NCBI GenBank assembly: GCA_964023205.1 | Contig: OZ026844.1 | Coordinates: 7,912,416 to 7,976,415, forward strand | From: Lutraria lutraria | Taxonomy: Eukaryota > Mollusca > Bivalvia > Venerida > Mactridae | Direction: 5' to 3' | DNA length: 64,000 nt | In this document: positions 51,085 through 62,751 of the stretch, one piece after another | Layout: every line of letters begins with the position of its first letter | How positions within the stretch are numbered: the stretch's first letter is position 1 | Position numbers and translations under genes: made by a program | The notes under the pieces: generated by a model | The model's input: only the letters and a program-made list of their open reading frames with translations | Told to the model about the DNA's origin: nothing | Database searches by the model: none

Positions 51085-51139
51085 TGACCCCAGGGTCACG
51101 GCCAATGATAACCAATCAAAACGGCGTGCTTAAAAATAG
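51085..51139 (-). promoter_or_regulatory. Candidate promoter motifs of the gelsolin-like gene
   Basis: Within 55 bases lie an everted pair of receptor-type half-sites (TGACCC at 51085, GGGTCA at 51093), two CCAAT boxes (51102-51106 and 51112-51116) and, on the minus strand, CTATTTTTAA (51139-51130), a perfect match to the MEF2 consensus YTAWWWWTAR that could also serve as a TATA-like element. Motif presence is seen; function is inference. Confidence 0.4.
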
Positions 51140-52054
51140 TTCCAGGGCACGCCGCACCTGGTTACACCCTACAGTTCAGTGAAAAGCTTATCTGAACAGA
51201 TTTCTGTTCTCATGTTGAAGCGAATGCGGTTCTATGCACGTACTCTAGACTAGCTACCAGACTGTTCAGGTGATGTTGCCTCATTTCAGAATTATATCAA
51301 AGAGTTGACACCAATTTTAATCAAAATTCATTCGCTGATATATATTTCTGTTCAATATCAAAATTACACCAATTCAAGATGTATACTGTTTTACATTATC
51401 ATAATTATGATAATAAATATCAAATAGAAAATTGAATAATAATAATTATATATAATACATTAAATGGTACATGCAATACTATATACATATACATGTATTA
51501 AGTCAAGTACAAATCCAGTTTTATGACATAATTTTAATAGGTTAGTATCTAGTCCCGACATAGCAATGTAACCAAGACTGGGGAATATAAGCAAACACAG
51601 ATAAAAGCTCATACTCACTCGAACACTCAGACACATAATAAATACAGATATGTGTAGTTAAAATGACGGGATATGTAAGGTAGCTAAGTTGTTTATTTAT
51701 TTGGATTTTGTTTGTTTGTCCATATTTCCGCTTAATCAATTGCTGACATTCCGAACAACAGTTGACCTTAGTTTAAACGCAGGTTGTTTATTCATGTGAG
51801 AAGTCATCCGATGATATTGCGTATACTCACTTATCTATAGATTGACAAGGACACAAACGTTACTGTAGCTTATTTTTTATACATACACGGAACTGGAAAA
51901 AATTGTCGTAATTCAGATGCAATTGGTAAAATAATCACTTATTATAAATTATATACTTTATCGATATTTCATAAACAACAACAATATTTCTGACAGTGAT
52001 AACATTGCGAACAATCAAAGTTTCATACTTTTAAGAGTTATCGTTTAATTTCAG
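51140..52054. other. Divergent intergenic gap between the gelsolin-like gene and the esterase
   Basis: AT-rich and without a conserved coding frame. The missing first exon of the esterase, with its ATG and the first part of the signal peptide, should lie here or farther upstream. It must end in phase 2 to fit the acceptor at 52054. No candidate was strong enough to annotate. Confidence 0.5.
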
Positions 52055-55000
52055 ATACTTTGAGTTTATTTTCATACTTATTGCTGTATTGGCAAAGATA
52101 ACTGGATGTGTCGTTGTCAACACAAGACAAGGCCAAGTCCGTGGTGTAATTAAACAGTATACTGGGGAAGATGTGCTTCAGTTTAAGAAAATTCCCTTTG
52201 CGAAGCCTCCCATTGGTGATCTAAGGTTCCGGAAACCACAGTCTCATGAACCATGGGAACACGTACTCGATGCAACCGAATTTGGACCGTCTTGTATGCA
52301 GTATCTATTAGGCAATGATGAATGGCTTTTGGATAACAGGAACACATCTGAAGATTGTTTACACCTAAACATATACGTTCCCTACGGTATAAACCGAACT
52401 CATCCGAAAGCTGTAATGGTTTGGATCCATGGCGGTGGTTTTACGGCAGGACAGGCAACTCTTATTGACGGTTCATATCTAGCTCTTCAAGGGGACGTAA
52501 TTATTGTGATGGTCAACTACAGACTCGGATTGTTTGGGTTTCTATCTACTGGAGACAGTAACGCTCTTGGAAATTATGGCTTGTGGGATCAGAAATTAGC
52601 CATACAATGGGTACATGATAATATTGAACACTTTGGTGGTGATAACAAACAAGTTTGTATTTTTGGAGAGTCCGCAGGTGGATATAGTGTTGGTCTGCAA
52701 TCAATTATTCCTTCAAATAAAGGGTTGTTCCAGCGTGTTATTTCAGAAAGCGGTGCAGTGAAAAGCCCACGAGCTTTAGCTGTTGGCTCTAGACAGGTTG
52801 CAATCGAAGCAGGCAGACGTTTAAACTGCACCAATGACACTGTTACAGAATTACTGAAATGTTTGAGGCATGCAGCTGCTGAAGATATACTAAAAGTACA
52901 AGGCGATGCTAAGCGTGCTGTAGACAAGAAAGAAACGTTTATTTCCCGACTTGGTCCAGTATTAGACAAAGATCTTATTATAATAGATCCTGTGGATTTA
53001 CTTACTGATTTAAACTCGGAATCATACAAATTCTTTAAAAGTTTAGATGTAATGGCAGGTACAAATAACGCCGAAGGTGGACTTATGTACTGGAGAATGA
53101 TGCAATACCAGGCCTCCAAAAACTTCAACATATCAGTGGGTATATCTAAACAAGCTCTTTGTGAAGTAGTAGCGCCCTTAGTTGCAGACAGTTACTTCAG
53201 TTCCAGTACAAATGTTTCGGAAGCAGTCTGTGACCAATATTCTGTGCCAGATGGAAATTTAGCCGAACAAGGACGAAGTACTGTTAACATATACGCAGAC
53301 ATACAATTCATCATACCGACCGTGGAAACGTTGTTAGCGCATGCCCATCAAAATAGTCCGACAGGAACTTACCACTATATCTTTGCACACCAACCATCAT
53401 CACCATGGATACAAGACAGACCACCATGGCTGATCGGCGCAAATCATGCCGGAGAATTGCCTTTCGTGTTTGGACTCGAGTCTATGTATAAGAATAGCAG
53501 TGTAAAGCCAGAGGGTGAATTGGCGTTATCTAAGCAAATGAAGATTTATTGGACAAACTTTGCGAAAACTGGGTAAGTCAAACCCAAGCAAGGTTAGAAA
53601 TCACCTAAGGTTCATACGGAAGGCCAGAAATTTAAATAAATCCATAAAAGATACTACTATGTATACATGTTATGATCTTTTATAATTCGCTTTATTACAT
53701 TTGTTAGCTGCTGATTTGTGAAGAAATGAAAATAACCACGAAAGAAAACACAAAATTAATGTAGAAGCTAACAGAATCGATAAGTATCCTTTAAATATCG
53801 TCATTCATTATTATTTTATATTTCAGTAACCCAAACAAAGGTACAACTAATTATAATGGACTGACCGAGTGGCCGAGTTTTGATTCTACGAACAGACAGT
53901 TTCTAAATTTCTCAATTCCAATTTCGTCTGGAAAGCATCTCTTTGCCGACAGAGTAAAGTTTTGGACGGTTATACTGCCGACTATTGCAGACCCGGTGAT
54001 TGAAACAACGAATGGCGTGATACAAGGTATAATGAAGACATATCACGGAAATAGAGTGATGCAATTTAAAGGGATTCCTTACGCCAAGCCTCCCGTAGGT
54101 GAACTTAGATTCTCCAAACCAGTAAAACATCCGTCATGGGAAAATGTGTTGAAAGCATTTACCTTTGGTCTGTCTTGCATGCAAATCGGCTCAACAGGAT
54201 TAGTTCAAGGATCAGAGGATTGTTTGTATCTCAATATGTATGTTCCATTTGGAGTCGACAGATACAATCCACGAGCTGTGATGATCTGGATTCATGGTGG
54301 GGCTTTCCATTATGGTTCGGGAAGCAATACTGACGCATCGTACCTCGCTCTGGTTGGGGAAGTCATTGTCGTTACACTTAATTACAGACTTGGGTTGTTT
54401 GGATTTCTGTCAACTGAGGACAATCACGCACTTGGTAACTATGGTTTGTGGGATCAGAAAATGGCAATACAGTGGGTACATGATAACGCCATTACTTTCG
54501 GTGGTGATAGAAATAGGATTTGTCTGTTTGGCGAGTCAGCTGGTGGTTATAGTGTGGGACTGCAAATGATCTCACCGTCCAATGATGGGCTGTTTCAACG
54601 TGTGATTATGGAAAGTGGAACTGCATTGAGTCCAAGGGCAATTTCACATGATTCAATAGATGTTGCGAATAAAGCTGGAAAACTTGTAAACTGCACGACA
54701 AACGATACAAAGATATTAATTGGTTGTTTAAGAAATAAATCGGCAAGAAGTCTGATCATGATTCAAGACCAAGCTATACGAGGATCGGATGAAATAGAAA
54801 CTATGCATATGCGGTTAGGTCCAGTCATAGACAAAGAACTTATTATTACAACGCCTGAAGATGTTTTTAAAGACGAGACTTCTAACGCTTATAAAATGTT
54901 CACACAGTTAGATATATTGGCCGGAACAAACAGCGCTGAAGGCTCTTTATGGAATCTGAACAAATATGAACAGCAGTATAATTTCCAGTATACAAATGGC

Positions 55001-56028
55001 ATACCAGAGCGGGTCTTGTGCGAAGTCATCGCTTCATCAGTGACTAGACCATATTATCACAACAATGCGGATATTATGAAAGCCATTTGCGACTTCTACG
55101 GCACCGCGAATAATTTCACCGTGAGCCAGTCAATGGCTGCCATTGGCGTATATTCAGACTTGTTCTTCAATGTGCCTACAACAAGGACGTTGTTAACACA
55201 TGCTGAAACTCAAAGGAAGGTAGATAACAAAAGATCGACATTTCAATACCTGTTTTCACATCGACCATCCACACAGAGTGGCCCTTCGTGGGTCACTGGG
55301 GCTACACATGGAGCAGAAGTTAGGTTTGTATTCGGACTAAATGGCAACAACTCGACTAGCGCCACGTGGCCTCAGTCAGAATTAGAGTTGTCAAACGAAA
55401 TGATGTTGTATTGGTCAAATTTTGCTAAGACAGGGTAAGAAAAATTTCTATCAAACTTCTATAAAAAATATGCAGCCGTGATTTCAAAATCTGAAATATT
55501 TGATTACTGTTATAAGTTTTCTTGACAATTATGTCGGTTACTAATGTGTTTTTTTGTCTTCTTTTGATGTCAATCACGATACTCGTACATTTTTCTTCGT
55601 AAACACGATGTTTGTCAGTGTCCACATCTACAACGTGGTTAATCTAAATACTACAGAAGATATATCACACATTTTCATACCGAAGCAATCACTTTGAAAG
55701 AATCAAGTGATCTTCATAATGATCAATATTCCGTATGACCTTATCATGGCTTTATTTTGCTTACAGAAACCCAAATTCTGGTTCAACCGAAACATTGCAA
55801 TTCTGGCCGGAATTCACAAACGATGAAACATGGTATATGAATTTTTCACTGTCCACGCACCCTCAACAAGCACTTTACAATCAAAGAAACAAATTCTGGA
55901 CGGACACGGTCCCTGGGCTGATGGCACAACATAAGAAAGACGAGGAAAACTCTGCTGAATGTATAAATATTTCCATGACACTCATAATATCCCACGCTGT
56001 GTTGTTAACATATACAATCATTTATTGA
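52055..56028 (+). CDS. Tandem two-domain cholinesterase-like carboxylesterase (5' incomplete), at least 1128 residues
   Basis: A predicted secreted or surface alpha/beta-hydrolase of the type B carboxylesterase family, which cleaves ester bonds; the substrate is unknown. Exons 52055-53572, 53827-55434 and 55767-56028 join in phase. Residues are numbered from the Tyr codon at 52056. Hydrophobic residues 4-13 look like the end of a signal peptide whose ATG lies in an unseen upstream exon. Domain 1 spans about 18-558, with oxyanion HGGG 125-128, Ser206 in GESAGG, Glu340 and His464. Domain 2 spans about 562-1100, with HGGA at 662, Ser743, Glu877 and His1000. Both triads are intact. The middle exon carries domain 1's C-terminus and nearly all of domain 2 with no stop or splice site between. 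Trp90, before SEDC, may match the choline-site Trp of acetylcholinesterase; domain 2 lacks it. The hydrophobic tail 1107-1128 resembles a GPI signal. Two separate genes are the alternative, but the shared exon argues against it. Confidence 0.9.
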
Positions 56029-57152
56029 AATAATATCTATACACGATTATTGTCTATGATTTCATTTTATTAATATCCTTTTTGCATCTGGATAATTCAA
56101 TGTTGTTGTTCTGGTGAAAATACAAAGCCTGTAATAGTACTTTCTTTAGAACAATGCGGTGAAGATCTCAAAAATAGTTTGTTTGTTTGTTTCATCGGGT
56201 TTTATGTCCCTTTTCAACAGTCAACGTCATATGAGGCGGACAGTTCACTTAACGATTGTTCCTGGGAAGAACCAGTACTAGGCTCACATCCTCTGTAAGC
56301 AACTGTCTACTTTCTCATAATAGTCTGCTTCTGAATGTAAATCTAGGGGTAAATAAAAATATGCAAAATAACAAGCTTATCAGAATTTGACAAAGCTAAT
56401 AAAAGAAAGAAAACAATAATTGCTTCAATTATAATATTATAATAATTCTTATTCCTATATACATTACATATTCGATTAAAGCAAACATAAACATTGGATA
56501 TGGCACAAAGTTTTACTTTATACACGAATGACCAAATAATTTTAAAGACGAATAATTATGATCCTTCAACAGAGATATTGTTTATAAACAACATAGCTTA
56601 ACGCAACATTTAAAGGCTTCAAAAGAAAATAGTGATACTTTAGCATATGATATAAAATCAAATCTACAAACACATTTCATGTCAAACCTTATTCGGTTAA
56701 TACATAATTATTATATGCGTGTACTTTTTTAGAGGATAAAATGATGTAAGTGCAGTGTATCTAAAGTATATTCTAGCACAAACATCATATACTGTGATCT
56801 TGGGGCATCAAATATTATTTACATCAAGTAGTATTGTTAGTTTGTTAACAATAAGGAACAATTCAGTAAAAAGTCATCTAAACATTGATAAACCAATTGA
56901 TGCTGTGTACACCTAGATTTGTGGTAGCAGGCCACATAATTCTAAACATACATTGTATTTAGAACACGGCACATGTAAGACAACAAACGCAATAAATAGT
57001 CCGATTAAAATGTTTTTTTAACACTGATAACATATATCAAATAAAGCGCTTGATAAAAGCCTGAAATGATTTCGGTGAAAAAGGCACCAAAACAATTGTT
57101 TATTTTCATCATTTCATTTGTTCAATAAAGGGTGAACTCAAAGACTGTTCGT
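56029..57152. other. Tail-to-tail intergenic gap between esterase and amidase
   Basis: No gene is recognised. It contains the esterase 3' UTR, a reverse SINE and, at its right end, the amidase 3' UTR with a minus-strand AATAAA (plus-strand TTTATT near 57098) about 50 bases past the amidase stop. Confidence 0.6.
56177..56320 (-). mobile_element. tRNA-Ser-type SINE fragment, reverse orientation
   Basis: On the minus strand it reads 'gagaaagtagacagttgctt', 'gagcctagtactggttcttc', 'ccaggaacaatcgttaagtg', 'tgttgaaaagggacataaaac' and a 'aaacaaacaaac' tail, matching the 31.8 kb SINE without its head. Confidence 0.78.
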
Positions 57153-60100
57153 TTATTTGTTCAGTTGTTCAAAGGCGTAAGCCGCTTGTAACACTTTGGC
57201 GTCTTCAAAACGCTTTCCAATGATCATCATACCCACCGGAAGTCCTTCAGATTTACCAGCATTGATTGTCAATGCCGGATGTCCGGTACTGTCGAACGGT
57301 GCTGTGTTGCGTATCATCCCCAAAGCATTTTTAAGACGTTCTGAATTCGAAAAATCAACAGGAATTTTATTAGTTTGTTCTAACAGCAAAGTTCGAAAGG
57401 TTATTCAAAAATTCGAAATCAATCCTTAATCATACCGCTGTAAATTTTGATATAACCAGAATCTTGTGTCTGGATTTAGAAAAGTTAGAATGACATAATT
57501 ATAATGAAATTGAGCTGTCTCATCACCAAGATAAAACAAAGAAAAAATATGGAAAGTCCGAAATTTTACGGTCGAAACAGTGAGGGCGGGCTTAATAATG
57601 AGTTAGTCGCTAAGCAAGGTCCTTTTGTAGTTCTAAAAAAGCACCAAAATGATTTAATATTACTTATGTAAAAGGTGATCGATGACATGTAACTTTTCAA
57701 CGTAACAATATTACCAGTCAATGTTGATTCCTTCGTAGGTAATAATGGAGCTTTATATGGTAATGTTGGCATTATCAGGACGTCATATTTATCTAAGGCG
57801 GCGTCATAAGCCTCTGTGAGCTTTATATTCAAGTTTTGGGCTCGAGCGTAAAATCTGTTACCATAGTTCTTGAAAATAAAATACAAAAAAGCGTGAGCTA
57901 CTACTACCATTCTAATGAACATATACTATTCCTTAATCGTTATGTATAATTAAGTAAATGGCAAATAGATAAAACCTTATGGAAAATATAAAACACGATT
58001 CAGATGAACATCGGATTTCTATTAGGACGTGAACCGATCATTTTCAATGTTAAAATCAACTGCGGGACAGATCGAATGCTTTGTAATTATGCTAATAAGT
58101 TGATTTGAAATCAGTAGGCACTTCATAAGACCCATGTAAACATACAATTACATACATGGAATTACAAATGACGTGATAAAGGCAATGGTAATCATAAACT
58201 ACATAATATACATATTTTCACAATTACTGTCTCATACAAAAAACATTGTGATAAAAAGGCTGAGCATTCCCAACTCTTGTCCTACATATGTTATAACAAA
58301 CCTTGTGAATATGACTTCCAAGCAAGCAGACCAGTTTCATAGGATCAGATAATTGTCGTGCCTGAGCTTCATATCCTGTTCTTAGTTTGGTCATAATTGA
58401 CTCTGTGTAGAACCCTTTATTGTGGTATCCCCCACCTGATACAAGAAAGCATGATAATACGATATAGTGTTCACCAGTGCAACCACCTTCTGGTTTGTTA
58501 AAGTACAATAATATCATATTTTCTAAACATGAATAACGGAATACCTCGTTATCTCGAGGAGTCACAGGAACAGATGAAATACTCGAGATAAACCGGGAGC
58601 TCGTAAGAACCGGGTTTTGTACCTTATTTTGTTTACATTATTCATGTTTCTATTTCATGCCAATATAAGACAATGCAAACGTGAACATATCAAAGAAGTT
58701 CTTAAAATCTGGTGAAAAATGATGTTCAGTTAATGCATGTAGTTGTAGAAGGTATTTTCTCTTTCAGAAGTATCGAATACCGCACAAGATGACTATTTTA
58801 GGATTGTATCATTTACATGATATGAGGTTCAGTCGAATTCCTAAACGTTCATCCTATAATACTCGAGTCTTAGAAGAACTCAAATGTACGGATAAATGTT
58901 TATGTTTTACAATACTTACAAAGAAATCGAAAAGTCAAAGTAAATATTTGATCAATTAACTTACCACAACCAAGAACCATACATTGATAAGCCCCGTCTA
59001 TACAAATAGGTGCCCATATCGCATTTCCTGAAGAAAAATAATTCAAGCAAGAATATACATGTACATACTTGACTTTTGTAGCAAAACAATCATTCAAGCC
59101 CCATACTCTCCGTCCCGGATTGGACCTTCGACCTTCGGTTGGTTCAATCACAAGAACAGTGTACTCAAAAGGTGACAAACGTCGTTTGGCTCTGTAATGC
59201 GTGCTGTTTAATAATAAACTAACCCACCCAGATTTACTCGAGTAGTAAGGTGTCAACAAACGGGCACCAATACCTTTCAACGTAGGACGATCACCCTCCA
59301 TTGTATAATATGCAAATTAGTTACTATAAATAGAATCCAAGATGGCGCCCGTTTGTTTACTCCTAAGTCGACACCTACACTATTTACTCGTAATAATCAA
59401 ATGGAGGCAAGCTTATACGATACGATAATGTATTTTTTCAAACCTTATATTTTATTTCTTTCGCAGCTATTGCTTTCGCTTCTGTAACGAGGCTATCACG
59501 CGATCCAGCTAAGGCATTCAATTCGTTGTGTTTTTACTGCATACACTTTATTGGATAGGGAACGTTCATATTCTTGACAGTTTAAAGCTATAAGATTAGT
59601 CAGTTTTTGTGGTTAGACTGGCAGTATGGTGAAACAAGGGAGACAATTCATTTAGCGAAGTTCGACTCAGCTTATAAAAAGGTACCGTTAAATAGATAAG
59701 TAAATCTATGCACCATGTGAGTGGAGTGGTATTGAAACATCTTCAACAGTCGCTCCAGTGCCTCCTAATTTATATGCAGCTTCTCTCACGATCCCTTTAA
59801 CATCATCTTCACACTCTTCAAATCCTTCAGTCACGACACCTATCTTCCAATTGGTTAGTTTATCTTCCAGCTACAAAGCAAACAATTCGTACTTACGTAC
59901 AAAGTCATGATACCATGAGTTTATCTTGCTTTCTTTTTGTTGTATTTGATGCAGCACCATCAGTCGTGGCAGTCTAATACTGACTCGAGTTATTAAAGCT
60001 CCTAGAGCAGATGTGATCGCGACTAAAGAAACAAAAAATATTTAGTACAACTGTTCGCATTCTTCGCAAATTCTATACATGTTGTTACAAAATTATTACA

Positions 60101-62585
60101 TCACTTATTAAATGGGAAACGGATTTCAAGAAAATTTGATAAACAATAAAGCACAAGCAATTTACAAAGGATCGAACGATCCCGGTGCTTTATCTGTTCC
60201 GCGTATGTTTACCATGTGCTACTTTTATTAAAACCTACCAGTTGTACATAGTCAGGTACTTGAAGATCACGTGGCTGTCTTGCATCCCTCTCTCCATCAA
60301 TACCAGCAATTACCTATAAATGTACTGTCATTAGTTCATGATTCTCTTTCATGGATACATGTATTTATATAAAAACACCCAATAAGCATTACCACTTATA
60401 ACAAATGTTCTTATTGAATTTAAACTTTCAAAACGTGTGTGTGTGTGTGAGGACGGAACTGACAAAAGTTATCAATCTTTGTGATGTTAAAACTATGTAC
60501 TCTCGATGGCTAGAACTCGGTAAATTTGAACACTCCCGAAAACTAGAATTCATTATCCGGTCCCGATTGGTTTTATTTATACATGTTCTGTATATTTCGA
60601 CTCCGCATGGCTAAAACCACATAAACTCGAAAGTACAATCAGGTTCCCTGCTGGTCTGGTTCCTTGCCTTCTTTGGTTCCCTGCATAAACGTCAACAAAA
60701 TAGTGTCAGGAGCAAGTAACTCCAGACTAGCCCCCTGTCCAATATTTACTCTGTTATAAACACGTCTCACTCAAATAACATTTTCAAAACTTAAAAAATA
60801 ACTGGTCTTCAAAATTAGTTAGATGTGACAATGCCCTTGAAACTACACGCTTGCAAAGATAATAACAATTGTTTCAATTTGTTTTCTACATTAACTGTAA
60901 TTAATTGTACATAATAAATCATTAATGTTTGTAAACAAATATGTTTGTACATTGTGTAATTACATTCAATAAGTGGTTACTTGATTATGTTTTAATTGTG
61001 AAATAAACAAGCAATCATGAATACGAAATGTCTCGTATACAAAATACGTTTTCTTAAACTAAACATAATATTTCATGATGTGCATGTTGTCATATGATCA
61101 GGATCTATCACTTCAAACAGCATGAACGCATAACGAAGGAAACAAACTCTATTTCATTGAGTAAAACGTTCGATATAGCCTGGCTAGACCCTCGAAAAAC
61201 AAAGACTAACTTTTTCAGTCCAGACGATTTCAAGCCAATGAGAAACCACTTTAAATATTTTTCATGATGAATTTTAGGCACTGGTACATTTGGTGCTAAA
61301 TGATATTTGTAAACTATTGTTTAATCAGTAACAAATAATTTCATTTCTACCTTCAGAAGTAAAGCACAGTCTTTGACATTCCTGGCCATTGGCCCCGCGT
61401 GGTCAACAGTGATCTCTATAGGAACTATCCCCGTGTATGGTACCAGGCCCCATGTAGGTTTTAGACCCACAATACCACACCATGAGGCAGGAATACGTAT
61501 TGAACCTCCTTGGTCACCACCAAGGGCCATGTCTACTTCACCATTATATACCTGTAGGAAAATTTACTTAATCAGAGTTCTACGATTGATACCAGTAATT
61601 AATGTAACACAGAAGCTACTTGTTCCTAATAAATAACAAACAAACAACAGATTTATATTTATTAACATTATGAACCTTTCAGGGCCATATCCACGGCATC
61701 GTTCCATACTTATAGAAAATGTTTACAAAATCAATATTCACCGGTTGATAAGAAAAGTAACATAGAAACTACACGTACTACATTTGATATTCAAGAGAGG
61801 AATGAAAAGAACGGACAGAGCATGATAACTATTAATTTTTTCAAGACTTTATTATACTTAATACAAAGTGAAAGGTATTGGGGTTTTCTATAAATTGAAC
61901 TTACAGCGGCGGCACTGCCACTACTAGAGCCTCCAATAGAGCGAGCCTTGTCGTGTGGATTTAACGTCGGACCAGTGTCATTGGTCCAGCTGCTGCCACT
62001 GAAACACATGTTCTCACAATTCAGCTTGCCAAGAATTCTTCCTCCTGAAAATTAACAAAGTCTTAATGTTTTCAATGTTTTGGGGATACCAGCAATGAAT
62101 ATATTGCATTTAATCATTTGAAGGAAATGGTAACAGCATGGTCAGGAGCTGCGGTATAAGATGAGAACGAACAAAGATTATTAAACATGTATCTATCAAT
62201 ACACACATGTATATATATCAAGTTTAATTGATCGTAACTTGCACATTATACTTTGTAATATCATTTATTTGCAACGTTGATCATGGATTGACTGATTGTC
62301 GTATTTGGACAAACGCATGATAATATTAATTACAAATAGAGCTACTAATGTAATTAGAAAAATGACACGCATATGTTAAACTTTATTAAGGGACTAAAAT
62401 ATTGGAATGTATCTTAAATCAACATTACTTACCACCATCTAAAATCCTAGTGACAACAGTGGCATCAACTTCCGGTGTGTAACCTTCCATTATCTTTGAC
62501 CCATTTGTCATTGGCACGCCTGCCACACATGTATTGTCTTTGATTCCAAATGTTTTACCCTTCAATGGCCCCGATGAAGCGCCCT
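57153..62585 (-). CDS. Amidase-signature family amidase (5' end beyond the window), 420 residues visible
   Basis: Amidase-signature enzymes hydrolyse amide bonds; the substrate here is unknown. Nine exons, 5' to 3': 62585-62433, 62044-61905, 61551-61351, 60313-60239, 59870-59714, 59027-58965, 58435-58302, 57868-57715, 57340-57153. All phases match and end in TAA. Numbering from the first whole codon, the Ser-Ser-Lys catalytic set is Lys15 (GIKDN), cis-Ser90 (GGSSSGS) and nucleophile Ser114 ([13 protein letters not shown]). The spacings of 75 and 24 residues equal those in fatty acid amide hydrolase (142, 217, 241). Later family blocks include [34 protein letters not shown] and [13 protein letters not shown]. 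The sequence resembles bacterial enantioselective amidases more than vertebrate FAAH, but it is intron-rich and so a resident animal gene. The first visible exon starts in phase 1, so the N-terminus (often 70-100 residues before the Lys) lies upstream, past the transposon at 62.75 kb. One donor (GTGCAT at 59713) is weak. Confidence 0.95.
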
Positions 62586-62751
62586 CTATGTTACACTTCC
62601 AGTACCTTTATAATCATTTAGGCAAGTTGAATAAAACGAAGAGTCATCTAGATTGTTATTTCCAATACATGTATTAAACACGTGGTTCAAGCCCTTTTTT
62701 GTTTGAGGATTTAGATAAGCCCATCTTGTATTTTTCACACCTTACTCATTA

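Noticed and set aside
51663..51679. Candidate esterase start exon (ATG ACG GGA TAT GTA AG, phase 2)
   Set aside because: The phase fits the acceptor at 52054, but the donor GTAGCT is poor and the fragment is too short to support.
51917..51928. Candidate esterase start ATG CAA TTG before GTAAAA
   Set aside because: It would need the weak acceptor at 52064 (ctttgag) instead of the strong tttaatttcag at 52054; with the strong site the phase gives an immediate stop.
52589..53131. 180-residue minus-strand frame
   Set aside because: It is the shadow of the esterase coding exon, which has clear catalytic motifs on the plus strand.
58900..59301. 133-residue minus-strand frame starting [12 protein letters not shown]
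   Set aside because: Only its 59027-58965 part is an amidase exon with splice sites and family motif; the rest is intron read-through.
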